Shown here piece after piece: positions 1 to 6,072 of a DNA stretch of 9,438 nt; the first letter of the stretch is position 1; the number at the start of each line of letters is the position of its first letter. The stretch covers positions 1 through 9,438 of the forward strand of contig JAIRUL010000152.1 of NCBI GenBank assembly GCA_031254445.1, written 5' to 3'. The stretch is from Chitinispirillales bacterium. GTDB taxonomy: Bacteria > Fibrobacterota > Chitinivibrionia > Chitinivibrionales > Chitinispirillaceae. Below the pieces are notes generated by a model that made no database searches, was not told where the DNA came from, and saw nothing but the letters and a program-made list of their open reading frames with translations. Made by a program: the position numbers and the translations under genes.

Positions 1-26
1 TTTAGCCGCCACACGTTATGAAGCCG

Positions 27-177
27 TAGGCTTCGTCTGAAAAAGATTTAAAAGATTTAAAGATTTAAAAGACTTTGACTTTTATAGGCTTCGTCTGAAA
101 AAGATTTAAAAGATTTAAAGATTTAAAAGACTTTGACTTTTATAGGCTTCGTCTGAAAAAGATTTAAAAAAGACTTT
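27..177. repeat. 58-bp AT-rich tandem repeat, two exact copies plus a shortened third
   Basis: The unit begins TAGGCTTCGTCTGAAAAA and recurs at 27, 85 and 143, a period of exactly 58 bp. Copies one (27-84) and two (85-142) are identical by eye. Copy three (143 to about 177) has lost the middle of the unit and runs directly from the first GATTTAAAA into GACTTT. Each full unit contains three nested GATTTAAA(A) sub-repeats and then a GACTTTGACTTTTA tail. This looks like a variable-number tandem repeat produced by replication slippage. There are no diverse spacers, so it is not a CRISPR array. Confidence 0.9.
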
Positions 178-202
178 ATCGTAATGCAAAAAACAATCCA
201 TA

Positions 203-225
203 ACGTTCACCTAATGGGTGAACGT
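203..225. repeat. Perfect 9-bp inverted repeat (hairpin or operator)
   Basis: ACGTTCACC (203-211) and GGTGAACGT (217-225) are exact reverse complements around a 5-nt loop. Read on the minus strand, the direction of asnS transcription, a T-rich run follows only after about nine bases. It is therefore a poor intrinsic terminator, though it lies about 170 bp downstream of the asnS stop. It could equally be a protein-binding palindrome for a gene left of the window. Confidence 0.6.
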
Positions 226-394
226 GGAAAAGGGGGCAAAATACACGTAACTTATTGAAAATACTACACAAATACTAATAAATACAATTTTTAACTGCGG
301 ATTTTAGGTTAAAGCGATTGGAATACTAAATGTCAAAACTTATTGCCAAACAAGCCAATCTTATACATGAAAAGCAAGATACATCGCAACCCCC

Positions 395-1792
395 TCAGAA
401 CTCCGCGCTCCCCGGATACCGCGGAAACGGTATCACGTCCCTAATGTTTTGCATTCCAGTGACAAACAGCAGTAGCCTCTCAAATCCGAGGCCAAATCCG
501 GCGTGGGGCGCGCCGCCGTATCTGCGGAGGTCTAGGTACCATGAGTATTTTCTGTCGTCAAGGCCGCACTCGCGCATACGCGCAACGAGAACGTCGGCGC
601 GATCTTCTCGTTCGGAGCCGCCTACTAATTCGCCGATTCCGGGGACAAGGATGTCCATTGCGCCGACGGTCTTGCCGTCGTCGTTTTGTCGCATATAGAA
701 CGCTTTTATCTCTTTGGGGTAGTCGTGGACAATTACGGGTTTTTTGAAGATTTGTTCCGTTAGGCAGCGCTCGTGTTCGGATTGCAGGTCTGCGCCCCAC
801 GATACGGGGAATTGGAAGCTGTTGCCGCTTGTCAATAGGAGGTTGACCGCTTCGGTGTAGCTTATGCGTTCGAATTTTTGCGTTGCGGCGCATTCTATGT
901 TTTGGATGACGCTGGGGCTTATGTGTTTGTTGAAAAATTCTAGGTCGTCCCTATTGTGTTCAAGGACGTGCGCGCACAGGCTGCGGATGAAGTCTTCGGC
1001 AAGGTCCATGTCGTCCGTTAGCCTGAAGAACGCGGCTTCGGGCTCTATCATCCAGAATTCCGCCAAGTGCCGCGCGGTGTTTGAGTTTTCGGCTCTAAAC
1101 GTCGGGCCGAAAGTGTAGACGCGGCCCATGGCCATCGCGTAGGCTTCGCCTTCGAGCTGGCCGCTCACGGTGAGGTTTGCGGGTTTGCCGAAGAAGTCTT
1201 TGGAGTAGTCGGCGCGCCCGTCTTCCGTTTTTGGGATGTCTTGCGGGTCGAGCGTGGAGACGCGGAACATCTCGCCCGCGCCCTCGGCGTCGCTGGCGGT
1301 GATTATGGGCGTGTGGACGTAGTAGAACCCGCGCTCTTGGAAGAACGTGTGGACGGCGCAGGAGAGCCCGCTCCGCAGCCGCGCGACCGCGCCTATCGTG
1401 TTCGTGCGCGGGCGCAGGTGAGCGATTTCGCGCAGGTACTCGAAGCTGTGCTTCTTCTTCTGTAGCGGGTAGTCGGGGGGCGACATGCCGTAAACGAAGA
1501 CCTCGGCCGCCAAAATCTCGTACTTCTGCCCTTGCCCCGGGGAGTCGGCCAGCGTGCCCCTAACGCGGACGCTGCTGCCCGTGTTGACGCGCGCGAGCTG
1601 AGGCTCGTAGTTGCCAAGCGTGCCGGGGACGACAACCTGTATGCCGGAGAGGCAGGAGCCGTCGTTCACCTCGAAAAAGGAAAACCCCTTGCCGTCGCGG
1701 CGGGTGCGGACCCACCCGCTTGCTTCGACCTCTGCGCCGGAGGCGGGGAGGGCGAGGAGGTCTTTTATTCTAGGCGGATATTTGTTTGCCAT
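395..1792 (-). CDS. asnS: Asparaginyl-tRNA synthetase
   Basis: This cytoplasmic class IIb aminoacyl-tRNA synthetase charges tRNA-Asn with asparagine at the cost of ATP. The 465-residue length is normal for bacterial AsnRS. An N-terminal OB-fold anticodon-binding domain spans about residues 20-103. The catalytic core carries class II motif 2 around residues 232-252 ([21 protein letters not shown] region) and motif 3 around 432-446 ([15 protein letters not shown]). The segment at about 182-215, with a [11 protein letters not shown] stretch, is typical of AsnRS rather than AspRS, and the end [15 protein letters not shown] fits the family. The start is ATG. The nearest Shine-Dalgarno-like GGGAG is 13 nt upstream, with a small inverted repeat in between. 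apt lies upstream on the same strand, 184 bp away. The 3' half of the gene is noticeably less GC-rich than the 5' half. Confidence 0.97.
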   Translation of the reverse strand: MANKYPPRIKDLLALPASGAEVEASGWVRTRRDGKGFSFFEVNDGSCLSGIQVVVPGTLGNYEPQLARVNTGSSVRVRGTLADSPGQGQKYEILAAEVFVYGMSPPDYPLQKKKHSFEYLREIAHLRPRTNTIGAVARLRSGLSCAVHTFFQERGFYYVHTPIITASDAEGAGEMFRVSTLDPQDIPKTEDGRADYSKDFFGKPANLTVSGQLEGEAYAMAMGRVYTFGPTFRAENSNTARHLAEFWMIEPEAAFFRLTDDMDLAEDFIRSLCAHVLEHNRDDLEFFNKHISPSVIQNIECAATQKFERISYTEAVNLLLTSGNSFQFPVSWGADLQSEHERCLTEQIFKKPVIVHDYPKEIKAFYMRQNDDGKTVGAMDILVPGIGELVGGSEREDRADVLVARMRECGLDDRKYSWYLDLRRYGGAPHAGFGLGFERLLLFVTGMQNIRDVIPFPRYPGSAEF

Positions 1793-1793
1793 T

Positions 1794-1806
1794 GTGTTCC
1801 GAACAC
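1794..1806. promoter_or_regulatory. Palindrome between SD-like site and asnS start
   Basis: GTGTTCCGAACAC is an inverted repeat (five or six bases per arm) that ends one base before the asnS ATG on the minus strand. The mRNA would read GGGAG, then the repeat, then CA, then AUG. Folding it would shorten the effective distance from GGGAG to the start codon. It might instead be an operator half-site pair. The function is inferred only from position. Confidence 0.35.
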
Positions 1807-1831
1807 TCCCAAGGATTGCTGCTAAGTAAAA

Positions 1832-1847
1832 GCGGGGCTGGCCCCGC
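1832..1847 (-). terminator. GC-rich hairpin plus short U-run in the asnS leader
   Basis: On the minus strand GCGGGG and CCCCGC form a 6-bp stem with a 4-nt loop, followed by TTTTACTT. It lies about 130 nt past the apt stop and 40 nt before the asnS start. It may be a weak terminator for apt or an attenuator for asnS. The U-run is short, so this is tentative. Confidence 0.4.
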
Positions 1848-1976
1848 CTTTACGGCGCCAGCGCAAATGCCCCCCGCGCCCCTGCCCTGTAAACCGCGGC
1901 GCCGGAGTTGCGGCGCGCCACATTTTCCCATAATCGATTTTGACTCTGGCGTTGACTTTATCTTTTAATAAAGCAA

Positions 1977-2498
1977 TTATTCCCCGTCATAGTCAACAAG
2001 CGTTTTCGGGTTGTATTTGCCTACCTTGTCCATATATTTCAGGAACGGCAGCCCGATTATCGAGAAGATCCCGATCACCTCCCCGCCCCTGCTCTCTATC
2101 ATCGCGGCGACGGCGGCGAGGGTGCCGCCCGTGGCTATCAGGTCGTCGATAATGAGCCAGCGCTTGCCCTGCGCGATGTCGGCCTCGTGGATTTCTAGGG
2201 TCGCGGAGCCGTACTCGAGGTCGTAGCTCATCGCGAGCGTCTTCCCGGGGAGCTTGCCCTTTTTGCGCGCTAAAACCAGCGGGACGCCCCTAATGTAGGC
2301 GAAGCACGAGCCGAGCAGGAAACCGCGGCTCTCGATGGCGATAACGCCGTCTATCTGTTGATTTTTATAGTGTTCCATCATCGTGTCCACCACGAATTTG
2401 TGGGCTGGCGGGTTTGTGAAGATGCTTGTGATGTCGTAGTAGAGGATTCCGGGCTTGGGGAAGTCCGGGACCTTGCGGATCGCGTCGTCTAAGTTCAC
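1977..2498 (-). CDS. apt: Adenine phosphoribosyltransferase
   Basis: This cytoplasmic purine-salvage enzyme converts adenine and PRPP to AMP and pyrophosphate. At 173 residues it has the usual length. The N-terminus carries the APT signature PDFPKPGILYYDIT (residues 11-24), followed by IESRGFLLG (55-63). The PRPP-binding motif IIDDLIATGGT is at 116-126. The chosen start is GTG at 2498, preceded by a perfect AGGAGG with a 10-nt spacer, the best ribosome-binding site in the window. asnS follows 184 bp downstream on the same strand, with a hairpin between them. Co-transcription is possible but not shown. Confidence 0.97.
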   Translation of the reverse strand: MNLDDAIRKVPDFPKPGILYYDITSIFTNPPAHKFVVDTMMEHYKNQQIDGVIAIESRGFLLGSCFAYIRGVPLVLARKKGKLPGKTLAMSYDLEYGSATLEIHEADIAQGKRWLIIDDLIATGGTLAAVAAMIESRGGEVIGIFSIIGLPFLKYMDKVGKYNPKTLVDYDGE

Positions 2499-2507
2499 GT
2501 TGCTGCG

Positions 2508-2513
2508 TCCTCC
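2508..2513 (-). promoter_or_regulatory. Shine-Dalgarno site deciding the apt GTG start
   Basis: On the minus strand AGGAGG lies 10 nt before the GTG at 2498. There is no ATG at that distance, so this site supports a GTG start. The partial SD sites before the mannose-synthase-like gene and the beta-CASP gene also sit about 10 nt from their starts. Confidence 0.7.
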
Positions 2514-2557
2514 TGAAAAAGGGTGCTTGGGTTATGGCTATGGGCTTTGGCTATAGT

Positions 2558-2588
2558 AAAATAATATTTTGCAAGGGGCGGGGGATAA
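2558..2588 (-). promoter_or_regulatory. Possible apt promoter
   Basis: On the minus strand TTATCC (2588-2583), a 16-bp spacer and TATTAT (2566-2561) could form a promoter giving a leader of about 50-60 nt for apt. The -35 match is weak. The AT block over the -10 (plus strand 2557-2571) is an exact 15-base match to the -10 region of the tRNA-Gly promoter at 4411-4425, which is the main support. Confidence 0.35.
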
Positions 2589-2591
2589 TTT

Positions 2592-2620
2592 TTAAAGCGG
2601 CCTCTAAAGCCTTATATTAT
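2592..2620 (+). promoter_or_regulatory. Possible promoter of the 106-aa membrane protein
   Basis: TTAAAG (2592-2597), a 17-bp spacer and TATTAT (2615-2620) would start transcription near 2627, about six bases before the ATG at 2633. The messenger would be almost leaderless, which fits the absence of any Shine-Dalgarno sequence. The -35 is poor. Confidence 0.35.
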
Positions 2621-2632
2621 ATTTAATATCAT

Positions 2633-2953
2633 ATGGGGCTCCTATCTGAACTCTTCGACCCGATCCCTTTAGCCGCCTTGGGCATCGCCGTCTTCGCGAT
2701 CGCCTTAATTTTAGTCTTCTCGCGCTATTTCCGCTTGCCCGGCGACTTCGGCATCAAGGAGGACATTCGCGACGAGATACGCCTTAGGCTCTTCAACGAG
2801 AACGAGGCTTTCGCCGAAAAGCAGCGGAAAGAGAAAGAGGAGGCGGAGAAAGAGGAGGCGGAGCGCGCCGCTGCCGCGGCGGACAAGGAGGCGGCCGCGG
2901 CCGGCGGGGCAGCAGCAGCCGGCGAAGCATCCGGCGAGGCGAAAGCCGGTTAG
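2633..2953 (+). CDS. Small membrane-anchored coiled-coil protein, unknown function
   Basis: The family is not recognised. The 106-residue product has one strong hydrophobic segment at about residues 12-31 (PLAALGIAVFAIALILVFS). A short basic/aromatic stretch follows (RYFRLPGDFG), then a highly charged helix at about 43-80 (DIRDEIRLRLF onward) with a repeated EKEEA pentapeptide, and an Ala/Gly/Glu-rich tail to the end. The likely topology is one N-terminal membrane anchor with a cytoplasmic coiled coil and a flexible tail. The EKEEA repeat reflects an exact 15-bp tandem duplication at 2831-2860. The ATG has no Shine-Dalgarno and directly follows an AT-rich promoter-like block. The gene diverges from apt and converges on the HDOD gene with only 14 bp between stop codons and no visible terminator. 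That third-position GC and an uninterrupted frame persist through the tail supports real coding. Confidence 0.7.
   Translation: MGLLSELFDPIPLAALGIAVFAIALILVFSRYFRLPGDFGIKEDIRDEIRLRLFNENEAFAEKQRKEKEEAEKEEAERAAAAADKEAAAAGGAAAAGEASGEAKAG
2831..2860 (+). repeat. Exact 15-bp tandem duplication within the small membrane protein
   Basis: GAGAAAGAGGAGGCG occurs twice back to back (2831-2845 and 2846-2860), encoding EKEEA twice in the charged helix. The in-frame 15-bp unit keeps the reading frame and would allow length variation of the coiled coil. Confidence 0.9.
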
Positions 2954-2967
2954 CCGCGCGCCTACGC

Positions 2968-3810
2968 TTACCGTAGGTAGACTTCGGCCTTTTCCCACTC
3001 CTTGCCGATGCTGCCGAGCAGTTTTTCTAAGTTTACGCCGTCTAGCCCAAGGCTCTCCCACGCGCTGTCGCTCACCTTTGGCATTTTGTTGTCGCCGCCG
3101 TTTCCGTAGCCGAGCGCCCTGGCGAATATGTCGGCGCAGTGGACTACCGCGGTGAGCAGCGAGCCTCCGTGCGGGGTGTGGTGGTTGGCGACGGCGTCTA
3201 AGATTTTTGTGGGCAGGCGCCACTGCTCTATCAACATGCCGCCGATCTGCTGGTGGCTTATGCCTAGGAGTTTGCACTCCGAGTCGTAGAAGAGGGTCTT
3301 CGTTTTGTCGGCGCACTCAATGACGTTGTTGAATTCGTTTGGGACGATTTGGAACATTATCACTTTGCCGATGTCGTGGAGCAGCCCGGCGACGAAGCAC
3401 TCCTCTTGGCCCTCGTACTTCACGGCGCGGGCGAGGCACTGGGCGGCGACGCCGCAGGCTAAGGAGTGTTTCCATACCTCGTGCGCGTTGAACTTGCCGC
3501 CGCCCCTGACGGCGAAGAGCTCGAGGACGGAGGCGGTGAGCACGATGTTTTTCACGGTGGAGAAGCCGAGCAGGATCACGGCGTGGCTGATGCTCCCGAT
3601 TCTCCCTGGGAAGCCGTAGAAGGCCGAGTTGACGAGCTTGAGCACCCGCGAAGCCAAGACTTGGTCGGCCCTTATGGCCATGCCGAGCTCTTCGGCGTTT
3701 GTCGCCGGGTTTTGGAGCATCTGCGTAATCTTCGCTATCACGGCGGGCTGGGTGTGCAGGCTCTTGAGGGAGTGCAGGCGCGATTCGATGTCGTCGCGGA
3801 GGGATGGCAT
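2968..3810 (-). CDS. HDOD-domain signalling protein
   Basis: The 280-residue product is one HDOD domain (about residues 12-215) with a short C-terminal extension. HDOD proteins are HD-superfamily relatives used in bacterial signal transduction; many are thought to be non-catalytic, and their direct output is usually unknown. The family pattern is clear: LPTQPAVIAKI-like start (about 18-30), VLKLVNSAFYGFPGRIGSISHAVILLG (56-82), and AGLLHDIGKVIMF (141-153). The His-Asp dyad (H145/D146) is intact, and H115, H186, H210-H211 and D227 sit where HD-GYP enzymes have metal ligands, so residual hydrolase activity cannot be ruled out. There is no receiver or sensor domain. It starts one base after the stop of the 108-aa gene (TGA-A-ATG) with GGGG six bases upstream, which implies translational coupling. 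Confidence 0.93.
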   Translation of the reverse strand: MPSLRDDIESRLHSLKSLHTQPAVIAKITQMLQNPATNAEELGMAIRADQVLASRVLKLVNSAFYGFPGRIGSISHAVILLGFSTVKNIVLTASVLELFAVRGGGKFNAHEVWKHSLACGVAAQCLARAVKYEGQEECFVAGLLHDIGKVIMFQIVPNEFNNVIECADKTKTLFYDSECKLLGISHQQIGGMLIEQWRLPTKILDAVANHHTPHGGSLLTAVVHCADIFARALGYGNGGDNKMPKVSDSAWESLGLDGVNLEKLLGSIGKEWEKAEVYLR

Positions 3811-3811
3811 T

Positions 3812-4138
3812 TCACGCCCCGCCCTGCTGTTTGATTTTGTAGTTGCAGACGGCGTCGAAGATTTTTCTCATGTTGGCGCTGTCTAGGGTGCCTAAGAACA
3901 TGTCGTACAGCTCGCTCTTTATCTCTACCTCCGACTTGGCCCCGCCGGGCGTCACGCCCTTGTCGGGGTTGTCTTCGCCCTCAATGTAGACGTAGGCGAT
4001 GCCCCAGTTGCGCAGCCTCCGCCCCATCGCCGGCGTGACGGGCGCCCCCCTGTTCAAAAGCACGTTGCCGGACGGGCTTACCACATCGTCGGCGGCGACG
4101 TCGCCGGGGGTTATTTTGTCGGTAGAGACCTTGCGCAT
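3812..4138 (-). CDS. 108-aa partner of the HDOD protein, unknown function
   Basis: Residues 1-52 (TDKITPGDVAADDVVSPSGNVLLNRGAPVTPAMGRRLRNWGIAYVYIE region) resemble the small module often found at the N-terminus of HD-GYP or related signalling proteins, of the form 'pGdvlaeDv...G.vLl.kG..lt....rlr.wGi..v.v'. A Gly/Pro linker follows at about 55-68, then a helical tail (70-104) of unknown role. There is no transmembrane segment or signal peptide. Here the module is a stand-alone protein next to an HDOD protein, with a one-base gap, so the pair probably acts together. The start ATG has no Shine-Dalgarno. The upstream neighbour on the same strand is tRNA-Cys, 35 bp away, so the gene may share the tRNA transcript. 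The family name and function are not certain. Confidence 0.85.
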   Translation of the reverse strand: MRKVSTDKITPGDVAADDVVSPSGNVLLNRGAPVTPAMGRRLRNWGIAYVYIEGEDNPDKGVTPGGAKSEVEIKSELYDMFLGTLDSANMRKIFDAVCNYKIKQQGGA

Positions 4139-4173
4139 AGTCAGAGCGGCCTAAGTCATACGTTAATTTATTA

Positions 4174-4244
<71 letters not shown>

Positions 4245-4245
4245 G

Positions 4246-4279
4246 AAAAAAAAGGGTTTCTTCCCGACGAAAGAAACCC
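4246..4279 (-). terminator. Strong intrinsic terminator between tRNA-Gly and tRNA-Cys
   Basis: On the minus strand GGGTTTCTT and AAGAAACCC form a perfect 9-bp stem with an 8-nt loop, followed at once by eight T residues (4253-4246). This is the best terminator in the window and is positioned to end the tRNA-Gly transcript 46 bp after its CCA. The T-run stops one base before the mature tRNA-Cys. Confidence 0.88.
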
Positions 4280-4297
4280 GCAGTCAAAAGAGGCGTC

Positions 4298-4311
4298 CGG
4301 CCCGCGGGCCG
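4298..4311. repeat. 14-bp perfect palindrome in the tRNA-Gly trailer
   Basis: CGGCCCGCGGGCCG is self-complementary and lies between the tRNA-Gly 3' end and the terminator. In RNA it could form a tight 5-bp stem with a 4-nt loop. It may help processing or 3' end stability, but this is inference from position only. Confidence 0.5.
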
Positions 4312-4325
4312 CGTATAATCAATTT

Positions 4326-4400
4326 TGGAGCGAGAGACGGGACTTGAACCCGCGACAGCTACCTTGGCAAGGTAGAGCTCTACCACTGAGCTACTCTCGC
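4326..4400 (-). tRNA. tRNA-Gly (anticodon GCC)
   Basis: The minus strand gives a full cloverleaf. The acceptor is GCGAGAG/CTCTCGC with discriminator U and an encoded 3' CCA (4328-4326). The D arm is GCTC/GAGC, the anticodon stem CTACC/GGTAG holds loop TTGCCAA (anticodon GCC), and the T loop is TTCAAGT. The length with CCA is 75 nt. A near-consensus promoter lies directly upstream and a strong terminator downstream, so it appears to be an independent transcription unit. Confidence 0.98.
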
Positions 4401-4411
4401 GTCAAAGTAAT

Positions 4412-4440
4412 AAAATAATATTTTGGCGCGGCGGTGTCAA
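4412..4440 (-). promoter_or_regulatory. Promoter of tRNA-Gly
   Basis: On the minus strand a perfect TTGACA (4440-4435), a 17-bp spacer and TATTTT (4417-4412) place the transcription start near 4405, a few bases before the mature tRNA. It lies just beyond the stop codon of the glycosyltransferase gene on the same strand. It is the best sigma-70-type promoter in the window. Confidence 0.75.
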
Positions 4441-4467
4441 TATATTTTTTTTAAATTTTTTGCCCCC

Positions 4468-6072
4468 CTATTCCATCGCCTCCCACCGGATGCCCACCCC
4501 CATGTTCCTGTACTCCACCAGCATATTTATAATCTCCGAGTACCAAGGCCGCGCCGCCGCGATAAGCAGCACGTCAGCCTTGCAGCCGGCAAGCGTCAGC
4601 TTTAAGTCGCGGATGTCGCCGAGGATCGGGTAGCCCTCTATCTGCCGCCCGCTTAGCCCCTGCCCGCCGCCCCCTGCCCGCTCGCCCCCGTCGCTAGGCC
4701 CGAGCCGCACGACCCCGACGATCCTCGGGCCGCCGCGCTTGCCGCCCCTGCCCCTTAGGTACCGGACGACGTCCTCGTCCTGCCCCACGACCAGCGCGCT
4801 CTCGGGCGCGAATATCCGCCCCCTAAGCCCCTTCGCGGCGAGCGGCAGCGTCTCGCGCCAAAGGAGGGCCATGAGCGCCGAAAACCCGGCCGCCGCCCCA
4901 AAGCCGGCTATGCCGTAGGGGGTCAAAAAATACACCCCCGACAAATAGAGCGCGCCGCTTAATAGCCCCGAGAAGAAGGCGTTTTGCGCCGAGTAGCGCC
5001 GCTCGGAGTACACCCCGTTGTAGACAAACATCGCCACAAACGCGAAGCTTAAAAGCGCGTGCATCCCGATAAGCGGCAAGAGCGGCTCGCCGGCGTAGGC
5101 GGTTTGCCCGTATAGGCATCTATGGAGCGGCGAAAGGGCCGCCCACGCCGCCGCGTTCACCGCCGCGATGTCGATGAGGATCGCCACTATGGAGCGCACC
5201 ACTATCGTGCCGATATTGAGCGCCCCCTGAAAGACGATCGCCAGCCATATAAGCCACCACGGGAAAAACATCTCCTGCTGGCCGCGGTACTTGCGGAAGA
5301 AGATGATCATCGCCTCGTAGAAGTAGAAACGCGAGCGTATCTTGCGCTTAGAGGAGCTCTTGCCTTTCTGGTGGACGATCTTTATCTTAGGGTAGTACCA
5401 CACCTCGTGACCCGCCCGGCTTATCCTGTAGCAGAGGTCGATGTCCTCGCCGTACATGAAGAAACGCTTGTCGAACCCGCCGATCTCGCTGAAAAGCCCG
5501 CGCCTCATGAACATAAACGACCCCGATATGACGTCCACCTGCGCCGGCTCGTCCTCGTCCATGTAGGTGAGGTGGTAGCGCCCGAAGCGCCGGCTCTTGG
5601 GGAAGAGGTAGCTTAGCCCCGCAAAGTAGTAAAACGCCACGGAGGGCGTAGGGATGGAGCGCCGGCAGCTGAGCTGAAGCGTGCCGTCCGGGTTCAAAAT
5701 CTTCGGCCCCATGAGCCCCGCGCCCGGGTGCGCCTCCATGAACTCCACCGCGTCGGCGAGCGTGTTCGAGGAGATAACGGTATCGGGGTTTAGGAGCAGC
5801 AGGTACTCCCCCCGCGCCGCCTCTGCGCCGATGTTGCAGGCCTTGCCGAAGCCGATGTTGGCTTTGAGGCCGATCCAAGTTACCTCCTGAAAGCGGGAGG
5901 CCACAAGCTCGCGGGAGTTGTCGCCGGAGGCGTTGTCGACGATTATCACCTCGCAGCGGTCGTAGAGCTTGGCAAGGCGCAGGGAGTGCAGGGCTTCTAC
6001 TAGGCAGTAGGGGACTTTGTAGTTGACTATTACTATGGAAATTAGTATGTCTTTGGCGTTATTTGCAGGCAT
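4468..6072 (-). CDS. GT2 glycosyltransferase fused to a sugar-phosphate-transferase-like membrane/Rossmann region
   Basis: The 534-residue product has two parts. Residues 8-265 are a GT2 domain of the rhamnosyltransferase (WbbL-like) kind: VDNASGDN (45-52), LLNPDT (93-98, nucleotide-sugar/metal site), SGSFMFMRR (183-191), and GGFDKRFFMYGEDIDLCYR (198-216) with the acidic catalytic motif. Residues about 270-405 contain roughly five hydrophobic segments. Residues 424-530 look like the CoA_binding_3/Rossmann-like domain that precedes the catalytic domain in WbaP/WcaJ-type sugar-phosphate transferases: SALVVGQDEDVVRYLRGRG, then EGYPILGDIRDL and ADVLLIAAARPW. No catalytic sugar-transferase domain follows; the protein ends at EAME. 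A Gly-rich linker sits at 458-475. It probably acts at the inner face of the cytoplasmic membrane in envelope glycan assembly. It overlaps the upstream mannose-synthase-like gene by 14 bp, with AGGAAG ahead of the ATG. The nature of the second half is inferred from pattern, not alignment. Confidence 0.88.
   Translation of the reverse strand: MPANNAKDILISIVIVNYKVPYCLVEALHSLRLAKLYDRCEVIIVDNASGDNSRELVASRFQEVTWIGLKANIGFGKACNIGAEAARGEYLLLLNPDTVISSNTLADAVEFMEAHPGAGLMGPKILNPDGTLQLSCRRSIPTPSVAFYYFAGLSYLFPKSRRFGRYHLTYMDEDEPAQVDVISGSFMFMRRGLFSEIGGFDKRFFMYGEDIDLCYRISRAGHEVWYYPKIKIVHQKGKSSSKRKIRSRFYFYEAMIIFFRKYRGQQEMFFPWWLIWLAIVFQGALNIGTIVVRSIVAILIDIAAVNAAAWAALSPLHRCLYGQTAYAGEPLLPLIGMHALLSFAFVAMFVYNGVYSERRYSAQNAFFSGLLSGALYLSGVYFLTPYGIAGFGAAAGFSALMALLWRETLPLAAKGLRGRIFAPESALVVGQDEDVVRYLRGRGGKRGGPRIVGVVRLGPSDGGERAGGGGQGLSGRQIEGYPILGDIRDLKLTLAGCKADVLLIAAARPWYSEIINMLVEYRNMGVGIRWEAME

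Larger units (their letters stand above)
1..394. other. Gene-free AT-rich intergenic region downstream of asnS
   Basis: No convincing coding sequence lies here. The stretch is strongly AT-rich compared with the gene interiors. It holds a GAAGCC/GGCTTC inverted repeat (20-34), a 58-bp tandem repeat (27-177) and a 9-bp-stem palindrome (203-225), followed by about 170 bp of AT-rich sequence without a recognisable element before the asnS stop codon. A gene that ends just left of the window cannot be excluded, because the first bases contain stop triplets on both strands. Confidence 0.7.

Noticed and set aside
27..177. CRISPR-like array
   Set aside because: The repeats are directly adjacent with no variable spacers, and no cas gene is present.
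330..698. 122-codon plus-strand open frame starting in the left intergenic region
   Set aside because: Most of it is antisense to the well-conserved C-terminal part of asnS; composition is Ser/Arg/Pro-rich with no recognisable domain.
1871..1890. G-quadruplex in the asnS leader (minus-strand G runs)
   Set aside because: Only three G-tracts lie close together; the fourth is more than 20 nt away.
1940..1957. Two TTGACT boxes on the plus strand as a promoter
   Set aside because: Both flanking genes are on the minus strand and no plus-strand gene or correctly spaced -10 follows.
2711..3316. 201-codon minus-strand open frame
   Set aside because: It is Arg-rich, antisense to the small membrane protein and in another frame of the HDOD gene; a typical GC-rich shadow.
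5122..5616. 164-codon plus-strand open frame
   Set aside because: It lies antisense to conserved GT2 motifs and has Arg/His-rich low-information composition; no promoter or ribosome-binding site.
5387..5878. 163-codon minus-strand open frame in a second reading frame of the GT2 gene
   Set aside because: It overlaps the catalytic GT2 region entirely and its product is Arg/Gly/His-rich without a family match.
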